Of a stretch of 64,000 bases of DNA, positions 21,932-32,969 are shown piece after piece. The translations under genes and the position numbers were made by a program. Within the stretch, counting starts at the first letter, position 1. Each line of letters opens with the position of its first letter. The notes beneath the pieces are model-generated. The model ran no database searches and was not told where the DNA came from. It worked only from the letters and a program-made list of their open reading frames with translations. Source of the DNA: Archegozetes longisetosus (taxonomy: Eukaryota; Arthropoda; Arachnida; Sarcoptiformes; Trhypochthoniidae). The DNA is taken from assembly GCA_018873245.2 (NCBI GenBank), contig JAEMBT020000009.1:2394001-2458000 (forward strand). The letters are read 5' to 3'.

Positions 21932-22688
21932 AACTTGGTCAGATTTGAGTGTGATTAAATCTTGCAATAAAAACTGAACCAACTGACCTAGAATCTAAAG
22001 TAAGGTGTCATTGGAAACCTCTCGCAAACCTAAATAGAGTGATATCATATTTGGGGCCATAGGACCAAAGGAGACAAAGTTGGGCCTAGTTCCTAGTGGC
22101 CGAACCTAGGATTATGTATTGGGTGTCAATATGACCGGAGGCTCGAGTGGAGTTCACATATAAAATATGATGGTCCTAAGGCTAGGTCTTGGAATCTTAG
22201 TCCAACTTGCATATTCAAATTTCTCTATAAAATAATTAAGTATCCACGTGCGTGACTTAACTTAAGTGAAAATTGAGTCAGGTCGCGAAGCGTTCCGAGT
22301 GAAGCGATCTGACGCTATAGTCAGCTTAGGTTAAATCGGGTTCGTGGTCGTTATGTTGAATGAGTCGCCAATAGGTACAATTAAATATCCTGTACTACAC
22401 TGTTTAAGTAATAAAGTTAAGTCTCAAGACCTAGCCCTAGAACTACCATATTTGATATGTGAACTCCACTCGAGCCTCCAGTCATATTGATACCGAACGC
22501 ACGGTTTTAGGTCCAGCCACTAGGGAACTAGGCCCCGCTTTGACCCCTTTGGTCCTAGGGTCCCAAATGTGATATCACTCCATTTAGGTATACGAGAGGT
22601 TTCCAACGACCTTACTTTAGATTCTAAGTCAATTGGTTCAGTTTTATTGCATGGTTTAATCACACTCAAGTCTGACCGAAAAACTTAT
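21932..22688. repeat. long foldback with a core shared with 38.2 kb
   Basis: The arms 21932-22250 and 22410-22688 are inverted copies (TTTGAGTGTGATTAAA and its complement, GAGTGGAGTTCACATAT and its complement). The unpaired centre (about 22245-22400, with CGTTCCGAGTGAAGCGATCT and AAATCGGGTTCGTGGT) reappears in reverse at 38165-38325. Non-coding. Confidence 0.75.
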
Positions 22689-22701
22689 TACAACTGTGTA
22701 G

Positions 22702-24458
22702 GGTTGAGGTGGCCAAATGTGGCGCAACATATAAGGTGGTCAACCCCTATATGGGCGTGACCAGTACGATGAGTAGAGTTGATTAGGGCGGTCCCGTGGG
22801 GCTCCGCCCACATTTTGAAAAATTCAAAATGGCGTCCTAGGAGCGGAACCATGGGCGGGTTTTAATCTTAAACCTACGTAGGTTCCACCCACAATGCCTT
22901 ACCTCTTATCAGTAGTAAGTTTTTACCTTAGTTACGCCCACTTTTCTACTTTTAACTGATAGATACATATAAGTTGCGATATATAGTTATACTTATATTG
23001 GATCCGTTATATCCCCATGCTATTGTTCCTTCCCCACCACGTGGAGGTGGACCATGGGATGTTCTCAGGTTGGTTTTCTGGATAAGTTTATTTCTTCATT
23101 CGTATAAACATATACAAGTTAGGTTGGCTTTTACTTTCCCGAGAAGCTGGCAAAGCCATTATATACCTATATATTTATCATCAGTATCACTTGACAAGCA
23201 AAAAAGTCTAGTCACACACACTTCCGACGAAGTCTAAGCTCCGTCCACAAAAAAATTTTGAACTAAGCCCACCAATATTTCCCTGAATGTTTTTCTAAGT
23301 ATACTGGTTAATAATATAAAAACGGATTCTCGAAATTTCTTCTGGGGTCGGAGTTATGAGTATTCAAGTTTTCCCTATTTTGCTCATAAAAAACCACTTG
23401 AAATATTGTTTCAACGACATGATTCAACGAATTTCTTAAAATATTTAATGGCTAAATAGCTGTACACAATCTTAAAAACATATTTTATATATATCAAAAA
23501 GAATTATCTAAGTTTATGCATGCAAATCATAAAGTTCAATTATTTTATTGAAATTTATTGCACCAATACAATTTTCAAGATTCCATGAGTATATTAAAAT
23601 AAAGATTATAAACTTAAGAAATTTTATCGACTGTGTTTTATTAAAATTTCCTCTGAAAAAGTGGTCACGAATTTTTGAAGCTTTGGTATTTTTCATCTTC
23701 ACTCCATTTATTTCAGTATCAAAAATATCAACCAGAATGATAACAGATTCAGCTTTTTTTTGAAAGATATGAATGCTTTATACTCATTTGATGCTGCACC
23801 TTGCTTTCGACTCGCACTAGTTCCAATCAGTCCTCCATCAGTTCCGAGGATTGGTTTAGATTCTGACACAGAAATAGAATATGACAATAATTTAGATTTC
23901 GAAGTTAGTACTTAAACTTGATAATCTTTCAAACATGTAAATAACTCAAAACTTTCTAAAATCTAAAAAATAATTAAACTATAAAATTAGAATAAAGTGC
24001 ATAAAATAAGTTCGATAAATTTCTTATGTTTTTAATCTTAATTTTCATAAACATTAAATCTTGAAATTTATACTGGCATAATAGATACAGTAAAATGTTT
24101 TTAATATTCTAAAATTGTGTGCAGCTATTTAGCCATGAAATATTTTATGAAATTTGTTGAATCATATCGTTGAAACAATATTTATAGATTTTTATAAGCA
24201 AAATAAGGAAATCTTGAATACTCATAACTCCGCCCCCAGGAGGAATTTCGAGAATCTGTTTTCATATTCTTAACCAGTATACTTGGAAGAATATTTTAGG
24301 GAATTTTGGTGGGCGTGGCTCAATTTTTTGTGGGCGGAGCTTAGACCTGGTTAGAAGTGGGCGTGGCTTGAGACTTTTGTTCGTCAAGTGATACTGATAA
24401 TAAATATATAGGTATGTAATGGCTTTGCCAGCTTCTCCAGAAAGTAATAGCCAACCAA
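22702..24458. repeat. second copy of the 13-16 kb foldback family, right arm shortened
   Basis: The left end GGTTGAGGTGGCCAAATGTG matches the end at 13162. Arms 22702-23490 and about 24110-24458 pair (for example CTGGCAAAGCCATTA against its complement near 24420; TCATAACTCCGCCCCCAGG near 24220). The right arm stops well before the expected terminus. The loop 23490-24110 carries a small ORF. This block starts straight after the foldback at 21932-22688. Confidence 0.7.
23769..23915 (+). CDS. small unknown ORF or last exon in the foldback loop
   Basis: Forty-eight codons from an ATG; the frame is open back to about 23672 and an AG preceded by pyrimidines lies near 23718. The product ends in an acidic tail (SDTEIEYDNNLDFEVST) after a Pro-rich piece (LVPISPPSVPRIGL). 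The composition looks like a real C-terminus, but I do not recognise the protein. It may be a host fragment captured between the arms or chance. Confidence 0.3.
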   Translation: MNALYSFDAAPCFRLALVPISPPSVPRIGLDSDTEIEYDNNLDFEVST

Positions 24459-24872
24459 AAATTGAAATACCGAAACTTTGAATACTCATAACTCCACCCC
24501 CAGAAGGAATTTCGAGAGTCCGTTTTTATATTATTAACCAGTATACCTAGAAGAACATTTAGGAAAATTTTGGTGGACGTAGCTCAAATTTGTTTTGGGC
24601 GGAGCTTAGACTTCGTCGGAAGTGTGTGTGGCTAGAGACTTTTGCTTGTCAAGTGGTACTGATGATAAATATAAAGGTATATAATGGCTTTGCCAGCTTC
24701 TCCAGAAAGTTAAAGCCAACCCATTCTTCTACTTATACTGCTTTAGAATATGCAAACAAAGTTCTTCAAATTCCTTCTGTGGGCAGAGTTGTAATTTTTC
24801 AAAATTTTGATCGACTTTTCCTTTCCGTGAAGCTGATGAAACCATTACTTACAGAGGTTGATAAATAGAATA
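24459..24872. repeat. tandem copies of the foldback arm sequence
   Basis: A second copy of the arm segment (ACTCATAACTCC...GCTTTGCCAGCTTCTCCAG) follows directly on the first, then a piece in opposite orientation (CCTTCTGTGGGCAGAG) reaches the mariner insertion at 24873. The segment is a pile-up of the same repeat unit. Confidence 0.65.
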
Positions 24873-26098
24873 TTCGGGCATTTTTGAAGTTGAATAACTT
24901 CACTCAGAGTGGTTCGATTTTAACATGTGATATATCTAATATAAGGTAAGGCTGCCCTCTTTCCGAATATACTTAATTAAAATTTATAAACAAAAATGGA
25001 AAGGCCTAAATGTGACCCAATAATAGAGGATCGTGTTCGTGCACTTTTAGACCTCAGATGGTCAGAGCGTAGAATAATTGATCACATGAAGAAGCGTAAC
25101 ATGAAAATATCGAAAGGACTCATCTATAGCATTAAGAGTCGTGGGCTGAAGACACTGAAAAATAATCAAAGTAAACGATCAAAATTTGGGCTTCAAAAAA
25201 AGTTGACGAAAAATTCATTGAAAAAATTAGAAAAAATGGCTAAAAAAGTAGATCCACCCACTCAGCGACATATGGCAAAAGTTTTAGGATGCTCTCAACC
25301 AAATGTGTCATATCATATAAATAAAACATTGAATTTGAAGAAAAGAAAAAAAGGTTTAGTCCACTATTTGAGTGAAAAAATATTGCTGATCGTAAGGCCC
25401 GTTCTATTGGACTCTATAAGTTATTAAACAAAAGTAAATGGCAAAGAATGATCACGACAGACAAGGCTTGGTTTTACCTCTCGAAATCTAACGGCAAGCG
25501 CCGAATACAATATGTCAGTCGCGATCAAAAAGATCCTAAACTTGAAGTTGCGTTTAGGAGAGTCAAATGCAAAGGGGTTTATGGTTTGGGCCGGAGTGTC
25601 ATTTAATGGCAAAACGAGTTTGCATTTTGTAGAGCCTGGAGCTAAAATTAATTGTAAATACTATATTAACAATGTTTTGAAGAAATTTTTGGCTAGAGAT
25701 GCACGAAAACTCTACCCGAAGGGAGATTTTCTTTTCCATCAGGACTCGGCTCCATCTCATACTTCGAAAGTCACTCAAGAATTCATGCGATCGAAAATGA
25801 AATTCATACCAAAGGAGAAATGGATTCCTAGGAGTCCAGATGCAGCTCCGATGGACTATTTTGTATGGGGACACTTAAAACGTATGCTTTGGAGCTCAAA
25901 ACCCAAAGACATGGCTGGGCTGAAAAGAGCCCTGAAAAGGGCTTGGAATATATTGCCTCAGCAGCTCATTAACAAAGCGTTACAATCTTGGCCGCGAAGA
26001 GTTTAGCAAATATACAAAAATAAAGGAAAGCATATTGAATAACTTTATGTAGATATATTATTTAATTATAGAGTTATTTGACTTTAAAAATGCCCGAA
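24873..26098 (+). mobile_element. mariner-type element, DD36D
   Basis: The 1226-bp element is flanked by TA (24871-24872 and 26099-26100). The ends are inverted: TTCGGGCATTTTTGAAGTTG on the left against the complement of AAAGT...AAAATGCCCGAA on the right. It landed inside the repeat pile of the foldback family. The transposase has two frame changes. Confidence 0.9.
24996..26006 (+). pseudogene. mariner-type transposase, two frameshifts
   Basis: Three frames together give about 335 residues. The N-terminal frame (24996-25427) holds a basic two-part helix-turn-helix (DHMKKRNMKISKGLIYSIK; MAKVLGCSQPNVSYHI). A middle frame, about 25385-25560, has TTDKAWFYLS with the first catalytic Asp. The last frame (25512-26006) has KGFMVWAGVSFNG, FHQDSAPSHTSK (second Asp) and PRSPDAAPMDYFVWG (third Asp). 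I count 36 residues between second and third Asp, one less than in the relative at 9.3 kb. Otherwise well preserved; loss of function looks recent. Confidence 0.88.
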
Positions 26099-26100
26099 TA

Positions 26101-26800
26101 CTCTCTTTATCATCCTCTGTACATATATATTTATTATCAGCAAAACTTGATAAGCAAGTCTCAACCCACGCACTCTTCCGACCACCTCGAAACCATGCCC
26201 GCCAAAAATTTTAAGCCAAACCCACCAATATTTTTTTTAAACTTTCTCAGAAATATACTGTTTAAGAATATGCAAACGGATTCTTGAAATTCCTTCTGTG
26301 AGTGAGGTTATGAATCTTAAAAGTTTCGATATTCCAATCGTGAGAATGGGCATAATTTATATCAAACGTTGAAAATTTATAACTCTAACCACAGATGGAA
26401 TTTCAAGAAAATTTAGAAAAAGTTTAGTAGGTGTAGCTTAAATTTTTTGGTTGGTGTGACTTAGAACTTGTCGGAAGAGGACGTGGCTTGAGATTTTTGT
26501 TGGTCAAGTCATGCTAAAAATAATATATTGATATTTAATGGCTTTATCAGCTTCACAGAAAGTACAAGCCAATTAAAATTTTTAAAATTCGAACTTTGAA
26601 TATTTATAACTCCGCCCATAGAAAGAATTTTGAGAATCTGTTTGCTCATTATTAAGCAGTATAAATAGAAAAACGTTTAAGAAAATTTTAGTGGGTGTGA
26701 CTTGAGAATTTTGCTTGTCAAGTCATGCTGATAATAAACATATAGATATGTAATAGTTTCTCCAGCTTTACGCAAAAATAAAATCCAACCGGCATTTCGT
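26101..26800. repeat. further arm copies of the foldback family
   Basis: After the mariner the arm unit continues in one orientation (GTACATATATATTTATTATC, then ATGCCCGCC) and then twice in the reverse one (TATAACTCCGCCC near 26610, GTGGGTGTGACTTGAG near 26690). Read with 22702-24872, the array has at least six decayed copies. No coding content. Confidence 0.6.
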
Positions 26801-28104
26801 ATATTGTTGCCGCACTTGCCAATTAGGATTGCTTTAAGCGCAACTCTAAAAAACAGCAAAAGATACATAAACTTATTTTTAAAAAATCAACCAAAACACT
26901 TGCTGTTATTCTACTAAAATTTATTTTAAGATATATAATACAAAGATTTCAGAGTAAGGATAATGAAGATATCTAAGACGTCTGATGAGTAGTAGATTAA
27001 ACTAATTGTTTATCAGTTCCGAGTATAGCTTGTGAGCGCCCTTAAATACTCGAAAGTTTAGGGCCGTAACCAAACGTTTTGGCTCATGTTTATAGTTTCA
27101 TTTGAATTAATGGCCAGTCTCAATCGATTGACCTCAAATATCTTTAAGCTAATTCCGATGAATTGACACTTACTGTCAACTCATCCTAAAATAGTTCCAC
27201 TCTTGAGCTTAAGCAATAAAGTTTTATTCCTTGAGTTCACAAAATAGATCGCTTCTCTTAAAACTTGAGGTATTGCCCTATTTTACACTCTAATAGGAGA
27301 CATATTTGAATGCAAGAAAATATCTTGCATTCCCAATATCATTCGAATCAGCACACTGAGTACTATTAGGATCAATCAAAAGTATCTGCTCTTATTGAGT
27401 CCCATATACCGATAACACTAATAATCAGAGCGAATTCATTAAAAAAAAGACAATCATCACGTAATAAGGGAATTACCCAAGAATCGAGTACGATGTCAGT
27501 CTTTAATACTATGATTTTTATCTGAAAAAGAGTGCTTCATGTATGATTCATTCGGAAAAGTTCACAATTTTTAAGTTTTATCACTCTCAGCTTTTAAAGC
27601 AAGATAAATGTCTTAATGATGAACAATTTTTGGATATATTAATTGTTTTGTCACTTTTGATATGAAAAATTTAACAATTCACTCAGCTATGAAATATTGT
27701 GCCAAATTCGTTAAACTAACTCAATATTGAATTTTCAAATGATTTAAAATATAATAAAGAATTATTAGAAAATTACATTACAAAGTAATATTTAATGAAC
27801 TATCAATTTTTTCCTGAATAAAATACTCATCAGAGACTGAATAAAAAAATAAATTTTTATCAAAAAATTAGTCTTATCTATAATATAAATGAGGCGTAAA
27901 ATATTTGATAGAGATGAAAATTTAATGAAATTCTAGTAAATTTGAATGAATAATTCTTAAAAAAATTAAATCCAAGATACAAGATACTATCTATATATAA
28001 ATTTGAAATTTTATACTCAAATGCTTTTGGGTAGATATGTGCTTTTAATAGGAATATTCATTTTTACTTTAATTAATTAGTTGTTTCAAAAGAATTATTT
28101 ATTA
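26801..28104. other. gene-free stretch with a dispersed repeat
   Basis: No ORF. A segment near 27345-27410 (AGCACACTGAGTACTATTAG and following) recurs near 39905-39970, a dispersed repeat of unknown type. Confidence 0.45.
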
Positions 28105-29432
28105 GGTCAGCCGGAAAATAACCGGAATATTAGAAATCATAGACTTTAAAGGATATTTATTATATAATAATATAATTATACAATATATTCTCCCCCTATC
28201 TGGGTGACTAAAGCCTGCCGCTCTGGGAGGTGTCGTATTCCTGTAGCCTAATCTTTTAGATTTATTTCTTTAATAACTTCATCATAAGCAGCTTTAAGTT
28301 CATTCTCATTGGCAAATCTCTTTCCTTTGCTAGGCTTCTTTATTCTAGCAATACCATCATAGTCGCGAGGATTCAAATCAGGACTATAAGGGGGATGTTT
28401 TAACACCTCCCATTGATGTCGTTTGAAAAATTCTTGAACTTCCTGATGTTTGTGTGGCTTAGGATTGTCATGTAAGATGAGTGGTCTCGCAATACGGTGC
28501 AATATTTCGGACAAAAAATCAAGATAAACTTCAAAATTGACGTTTTTATTTTTTGGTAAAATTTGATAAGCTATGATCCGATTTTGATGAAACGCTACGA
28601 TCATCATTACCTTCCAGTCACTCATTGTTGCCCTGACTTTGGTCGGCCTACGACAAAGAATAAAGCCACTCACATAATTTTTAGATTTCGAAAATTTAAC
28701 TTTAAATAATTACGGTGTTTGGTTAGGTAGGATCCATTGACGTGAACTCTTAGCATCTAATGGGTCATAGCTTTTCAGCCAAGTTTCATCGATTGCTATA
28801 ATTATTTCCAGAATATCAGGGTTACTATATCTTTCAAGGTTCTCTGTAGAAATATCTACCCGCAACTCCTTTTGTTCGGGTTTTAATTCGTGTGGTACCC
28901 ATCTTGAGGCTACCTTTCTTGCCCCTACCATATTCAAAAGATCCTTTGTACTCGTGATACTAATACCTAATTCTTGGGCCAAATCTTCGGTCCTCCAGTA
29001 GTTGCCCTCATTTAAAAGCTCCTTAAGTTTTTGTTCGTGTGTTATATCAGTCGAAGTACGAGGTCTTCCTGGGTGAGGGGCGTCCTCGCTGCTAAGGCGG
29101 CTTCTATCTTTAAATTGATTATAAAGGTCATATACCTGACTTTTGCTTTATGCACTTCTCCGAGCTATTTAATCCAGCATCTTATAAACTTCAATAGCAG
29201 AGGTGTTCAATAGAACATGACATTTAATAAATGCAGTTGTTCTTGATTTGTAACACTAGCTCGAAGTGGGTCCACTTTTGGACCATAAACAGAAATCGTA
29301 TTTAAAAGCACAAGCAATACAAGCGACCGCAACATTCACTTTCTTTTACTCTAATGCGCAATAATATAACAAACATGTTTACAACTTTTATCAGTAACGT
29401 GATTAAAAAGTCCGATTAATTTCCGGCCGACC
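28105..29432 (-). mobile_element. mariner element, DD34D
   Basis: The 1328-bp unit is flanked by TA (28103-28104 and 29433-29434) with inverted ends GGTCAGCCGGAAAATAACCG and the complement of CGGAT..TTCCGGCCGACC. A broken transposase lies on the minus strand. The short hairpin at 19454 has similar ends. Confidence 0.88.
28248..29100 (-). pseudogene. mariner transposase, broken
   Basis: Readable from about 29100 leftwards: a GRPRTS hinge, helix-turn-helix with EDLAQELGISITSTKDLL, IAIDETWLKSY with the first catalytic Asp, then after a stop near 28710 the second frame from 28673: MSDWKVMMIVAF, LILHDNPKPHKHQEV (second Asp) and PYSPDLNPRDYDG (third Asp), 34 residues apart. The usual HDNARPH has become HDNPKPH and DYHLF has become DYDGI, so the active site region is drifting. 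N-terminal part eroded. Confidence 0.85.
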
Positions 29433-30133
29433 TAATAAAATCATTAACTTATTAAAGCAGGTACAGATATATATAGATATTTCAAAGATATATAATGCTC
29501 CAGACAAATGGAATTCGAGTCGAATCAACGTAGATTTGAATTCGACTCGAAAGATTCGATTCTAGTCTGTTCAAACCGCTATTTGAATCGATTTTGACTC
29601 ATCTCGAGCTTAATCGAAGACTCGAACTCACTGAAATTAATGAATAAAGTCAATTTGTAAGTTGCTTTGTAAATTTTATAGACTGGGTCCCATTTGTACT
29701 AAAAGCGTTTTTCTAAGTAGTTCCCGAAATTGGTCTGAGATTGTATTGTTCCAAAATTTTATAGAACTCGTGGGTTTATAGTATGTTTTAGAAAATTCTA
29801 GAATACTTCATAGGTTTATAGAACCTTCTAGAGAGTTCTCGAACATACTATGCGTTTATGCTATCCTAGAAAATCCTAAAATATTATATAGGATTCTAGA
29901 ACTTTCTAGAATTTTTCATAAGTTTCTAGAAATTTTTAGAAAGTTCCAGATCGCTTTTCTGATATAATACAAATTCCAATGTTTTAAATCTACCTGGACT
30001 CCATTAGGAATCGACCCCGACTAGACTGCTTTCGATTCGAATCTTTTAATGATTTGGATTCGAAAGTTTGATTTGATTTATCCTATCTCTAAAATCGGTT
30101 CGACTCGTGTGTAATACTGTATGATATTGATAA
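29433..30133. other. spacer with clustered TTCTAGAA-like motifs
   Basis: No gene. Between 29750 and 29950 the motif TTCTAGAA and variants recur many times in both orientations (TTCTAGAATACTTC, CCTTCTAGAGAGTTC, TTCTAGAACTTTCTAGAA). On each side there are repeated ATTCGAGTCGAATC-like words. It is probably a degenerate simple repeat inside an old element, though the spacing resembles heat-shock elements. Confidence 0.4.
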
Positions 30134-31120
30134 TATACAGCTATCTCCACCTCGATCTCCACCAATTTAGCAAGCTACCATTTCTCCAATTCTTAACCGA
30201 TCTTGATCAAATTAATTTCATTTTAAAGCCTGTATAATCCGGTTTTAAACGCGAAAAAGAGGCTTAAAAATTTATTAATATTAAAAAGTAATTAAAGATT
30301 TACTAAATTTTACATGTATTTTTATAAGGTGATTTCGGGCTAATGGGTCTAAAGGGGTTCCCGACCTCCCACCCCCAAGTGTGATATATCATTGGATTCA
30401 GTTCGTCAAGCTGAACATTTTGATACTACACTTGACCACTTTTGACCAGAACCTGATCACTTCTAAACAACTCCCGACGGGAGTGGCCAACCCCGCCAAG
30501 TGATATATCATTGAACTCGGAACATCGAACCGAACATTTTGATACCTCACTTGGTCAATTATCTCAAGTAGTTCTCGAGATATCCATCATTGTTTGGTTT
30601 AGTACCTCGTAATGGATAAACCTGGATTCTCGAGTCGTAAGCTAAACAAGCCTGATATAAACTAAGGGAGTATAAGTTAGGTCGCTTCGCGACCTAACCT
30701 ATTATACCTTAGTTTAAATCTGGTTTGGCTTGGGTTACAACTTGGTAAAGCCAGGTTTACCCATTTTCGAGGGGGTTAGGTCTCGGTGGCCAGAAGTGGT
30801 CAGGTTCGGCTTGGAAGTAGTCAAGTGTGGTATCAAAATGTTCAGCTCGACGAACTGAATCCAATGGTGTATCACACTTGGGGTGGGAGTTCGGGAACCC
30901 CTTTAGACCTATTAGCCCGGATTCACCCTATAAAAATACATGTAAAATTTAGTAAATCTTTAATAACTTTTTAATATTAATAAATTTTTAAGTCTCTTTT
31001 TTGCGTTTAAACCGGATTATATAGGCTTTAAAATGAAATTAATTTGATCAAGATCGGTTAAGAATTGGAGAAATGGTAGCTTGCTCAATTGGTGGAGATC
31101 GAAGTGGAGATAGCTGTATA
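30134..31120. repeat. 987-bp near-complete palindrome
   Basis: The whole segment folds on itself: the left end TATACAGCTATCTCCAC pairs with GTGGAGATAGCTGTATA at the right, blocks such as GATCTTGATCAAATTAATTT and GTGATATATCATTGGATTC have inverted partners, and the tip is GTTAGGTCGC-TTC-GCGACCTAAC (30676-30698). TA stands at both borders. The ORF at 30786-30974 is just arm sequence. Confidence 0.85.
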
Positions 31121-31880
31121 TGATGGCTTTCTCAGCTTTTGTGGAAAGTAAAAGCCAACTTCGGTGTACGGAACCTCTAGAAGGGGCAAAGTTGGACTTT
31201 TTTCGTCAAGTAATATCCAATGGAATACTTGCTTGATTTTCATAGTCATTTATACTCGTCGTTAGTAATCATCAACTACTTAGTTTGTTAGCCAAGTAGT
31301 TATGAAGCTATTGCTATTGTGTGGTTAAACACGATCCGAAAGATATTATTACAGAAAGAATTCAGAGTATAATTCTCGATATTAAAAATATGATGCCTAA
31401 TTTATAAATAGTCACAGTTTGTTATTCTCTAAAAGCTTTAATTTTCATATTTTTAATGCCACTCACCTCAGTTTTGCAATTTAATCATTGAATTAGATCT
31501 AATCTCAAAAATATATTACCTTATTAAATTATTTCACCATATCTGAAAAACCACATAAGTTTGGATTCTTATGAGAAATATTTTAATGATGACAATAAGA
31601 ATGCTACTGAGGTCTTACTAAAGTTGCATAAACCGATTTGAGATTTTGAAAATCTATGCTCTAATGATTCAAAACAAAGGCTAAAATGAAGATTTTAATA
31701 GTTTCATCAATAATTTTGTAAGTTATTATTTGAAAAAATGAATTAATTTTTAATAATCAGAACTTATATAGGACTAAAAAATTCTACTTAAAAAATCTTA
31801 AAAATTTTACCTAAACTTTACGTGGAACTAGTTGAAAAAATGAGTGTTCAATAATTTTTTTAAAAATATGGATTCAATGA
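31121..31880. other. upstream region of the CE15 gene
   Basis: No gene is certain. An ATG at 31686 begins a hydrophobic stretch (MKILIVSSII) directly followed by GTAAGT, which looks like a signal-peptide exon with a donor site. Its phase does not fit the available AG sites before the esterase frame, so it is only a candidate. The first few bases are remains of a repeat (GGCTTTCTCAGCTTTTGTGG). Confidence 0.4.
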
Positions 31881-32969
31881 ATTCTTTCACATGTTAAATT
31901 CATTAAAGGTCTTGAGGATGACGTAAAGAAACTAAAGCAAATTAAAGAACTTCCAGATCCATTCCTCTTCAATGATGGAACACGAGTTACAAAACCAAGT
32001 GATTGGCCTAAACGTCGGGAAGAAATCAAAGAAATGGCTCAACACTATGAGTACGGACATCTTCCCTCTCCTCCTGACCACTTGAACTCATCTTTAACCG
32101 GAAATACTCTAAAAATCGACATAGTAGTCAACGGGACTCAGGCTTCGATCAGTGCAATAGTTGATTTGCCCTCAAATCACACAAAACCATATCCTGTATT
32201 AATAGTCGGTTCATTCGCAGGCTATTCTTTCAGCAAACACGGATTCGCAGTCATTAATTTAGATCTCCCGAAAATCGCGGGTGATAATAAGAACCGATCA
32301 GGAATTTTCTATAAACTATATCCGAACGCTGATACTGGTGTCCTTATGGTCTGGGCCTGGAGTTTTCATCGAGTAATCGATGCGCTAACCTCTATGAAAG
32401 AGTTTAACAGTAAACAAATAGCGGTAACTGGACATTCTCGATATGGAAAAACAGCTCTTTTGGCTGGAGCTTTTGATGATCGAGTGGCTATCACATATCC
32501 GACTTCTTCTGGTCTGAGCGGGGTCGGTAATTACAGATTCTTTTACGAAGAGCATGGGAAGGCAGAGAAAATCAGTAACGCATATGGGGCGTTTCCATGG
32601 TGGTACACAACGCTATTCGGTCAATTTGTCCCTGACGTCACTCGGCTGCCCTTTGATCAGCACTCTATAATAGCGTTGGTCGCTCTGAGGGCTCTCCTGA
32701 TCACGGAGGGAACTGAAGATTACTGGACTAATCCAGAGGGTACTAGCGTCTCATACAGAGCTGCGAAGATTGTCTATCAATATCTTGGTGTTGGGGACCG
32801 TATTGGTATTGCTTATCGTAAAGGTGGACATATGCCAACTCAAGAAGACTATACAGCTATTATTGAGTTTGCAGATCATTTTTATAATAATGTTCATTAT
32901 AATAGAAGCTTCAATGATGTTCCGTATCCATTTGATAAAGCAGCGATTCCATGGTCAGCATCGAACTGA
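31881..32969 (+). CDS. glucuronoyl-esterase-like protein, family CE15
   Basis: The frame is open from 31881; homology starts near 31944 with LPDPFLFNDGTRVTKPSDW, so the Met at 32034 is internal and a 5' exon is expected. Numbered from Met32034: an alpha/beta-hydrolase fold with the CE15 nucleophile elbow VTGHSRYGKTALLAGAFDDR (Ser135), LPFDQHSIIALVA, the acidic EGTEDYW (229 region) and GGH (His266). CE15 enzymes cut ester links between lignin alcohols and glucuronic acid on xylan. The GHSR form of the motif is bacterial; fungal enzymes have GCSR. No stop or frameshift over 1 kb, no intron within. About 360 residues fits a single catalytic domain. Acquisition from bacteria by an animal that eats plant debris or algae is a reasonable inference. 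Confidence 0.82.
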   Translation: MLSHVKFIKGLEDDVKKLKQIKELPDPFLFNDGTRVTKPSDWPKRREEIKEMAQHYEYGHLPSPPDHLNSSLTGNTLKIDIVVNGTQASISAIVDLPSNHTKPYPVLIVGSFAGYSFSKHGFAVINLDLPKIAGDNKNRSGIFYKLYPNADTGVLMVWAWSFHRVIDALTSMKEFNSKQIAVTGHSRYGKTALLAGAFDDRVAITYPTSSGLSGVGNYRFFYEEHGKAEKISNAYGAFPWWYTTLFGQFVPDVTRLPFDQHSIIALVALRALLITEGTEDYWTNPEGTSVSYRAAKIVYQYLGVGDRIGIAYRKGGHMPTQEDYTAIIEFADHFYNNVHYNRSFNDVPYPFDKAAIPWSASN

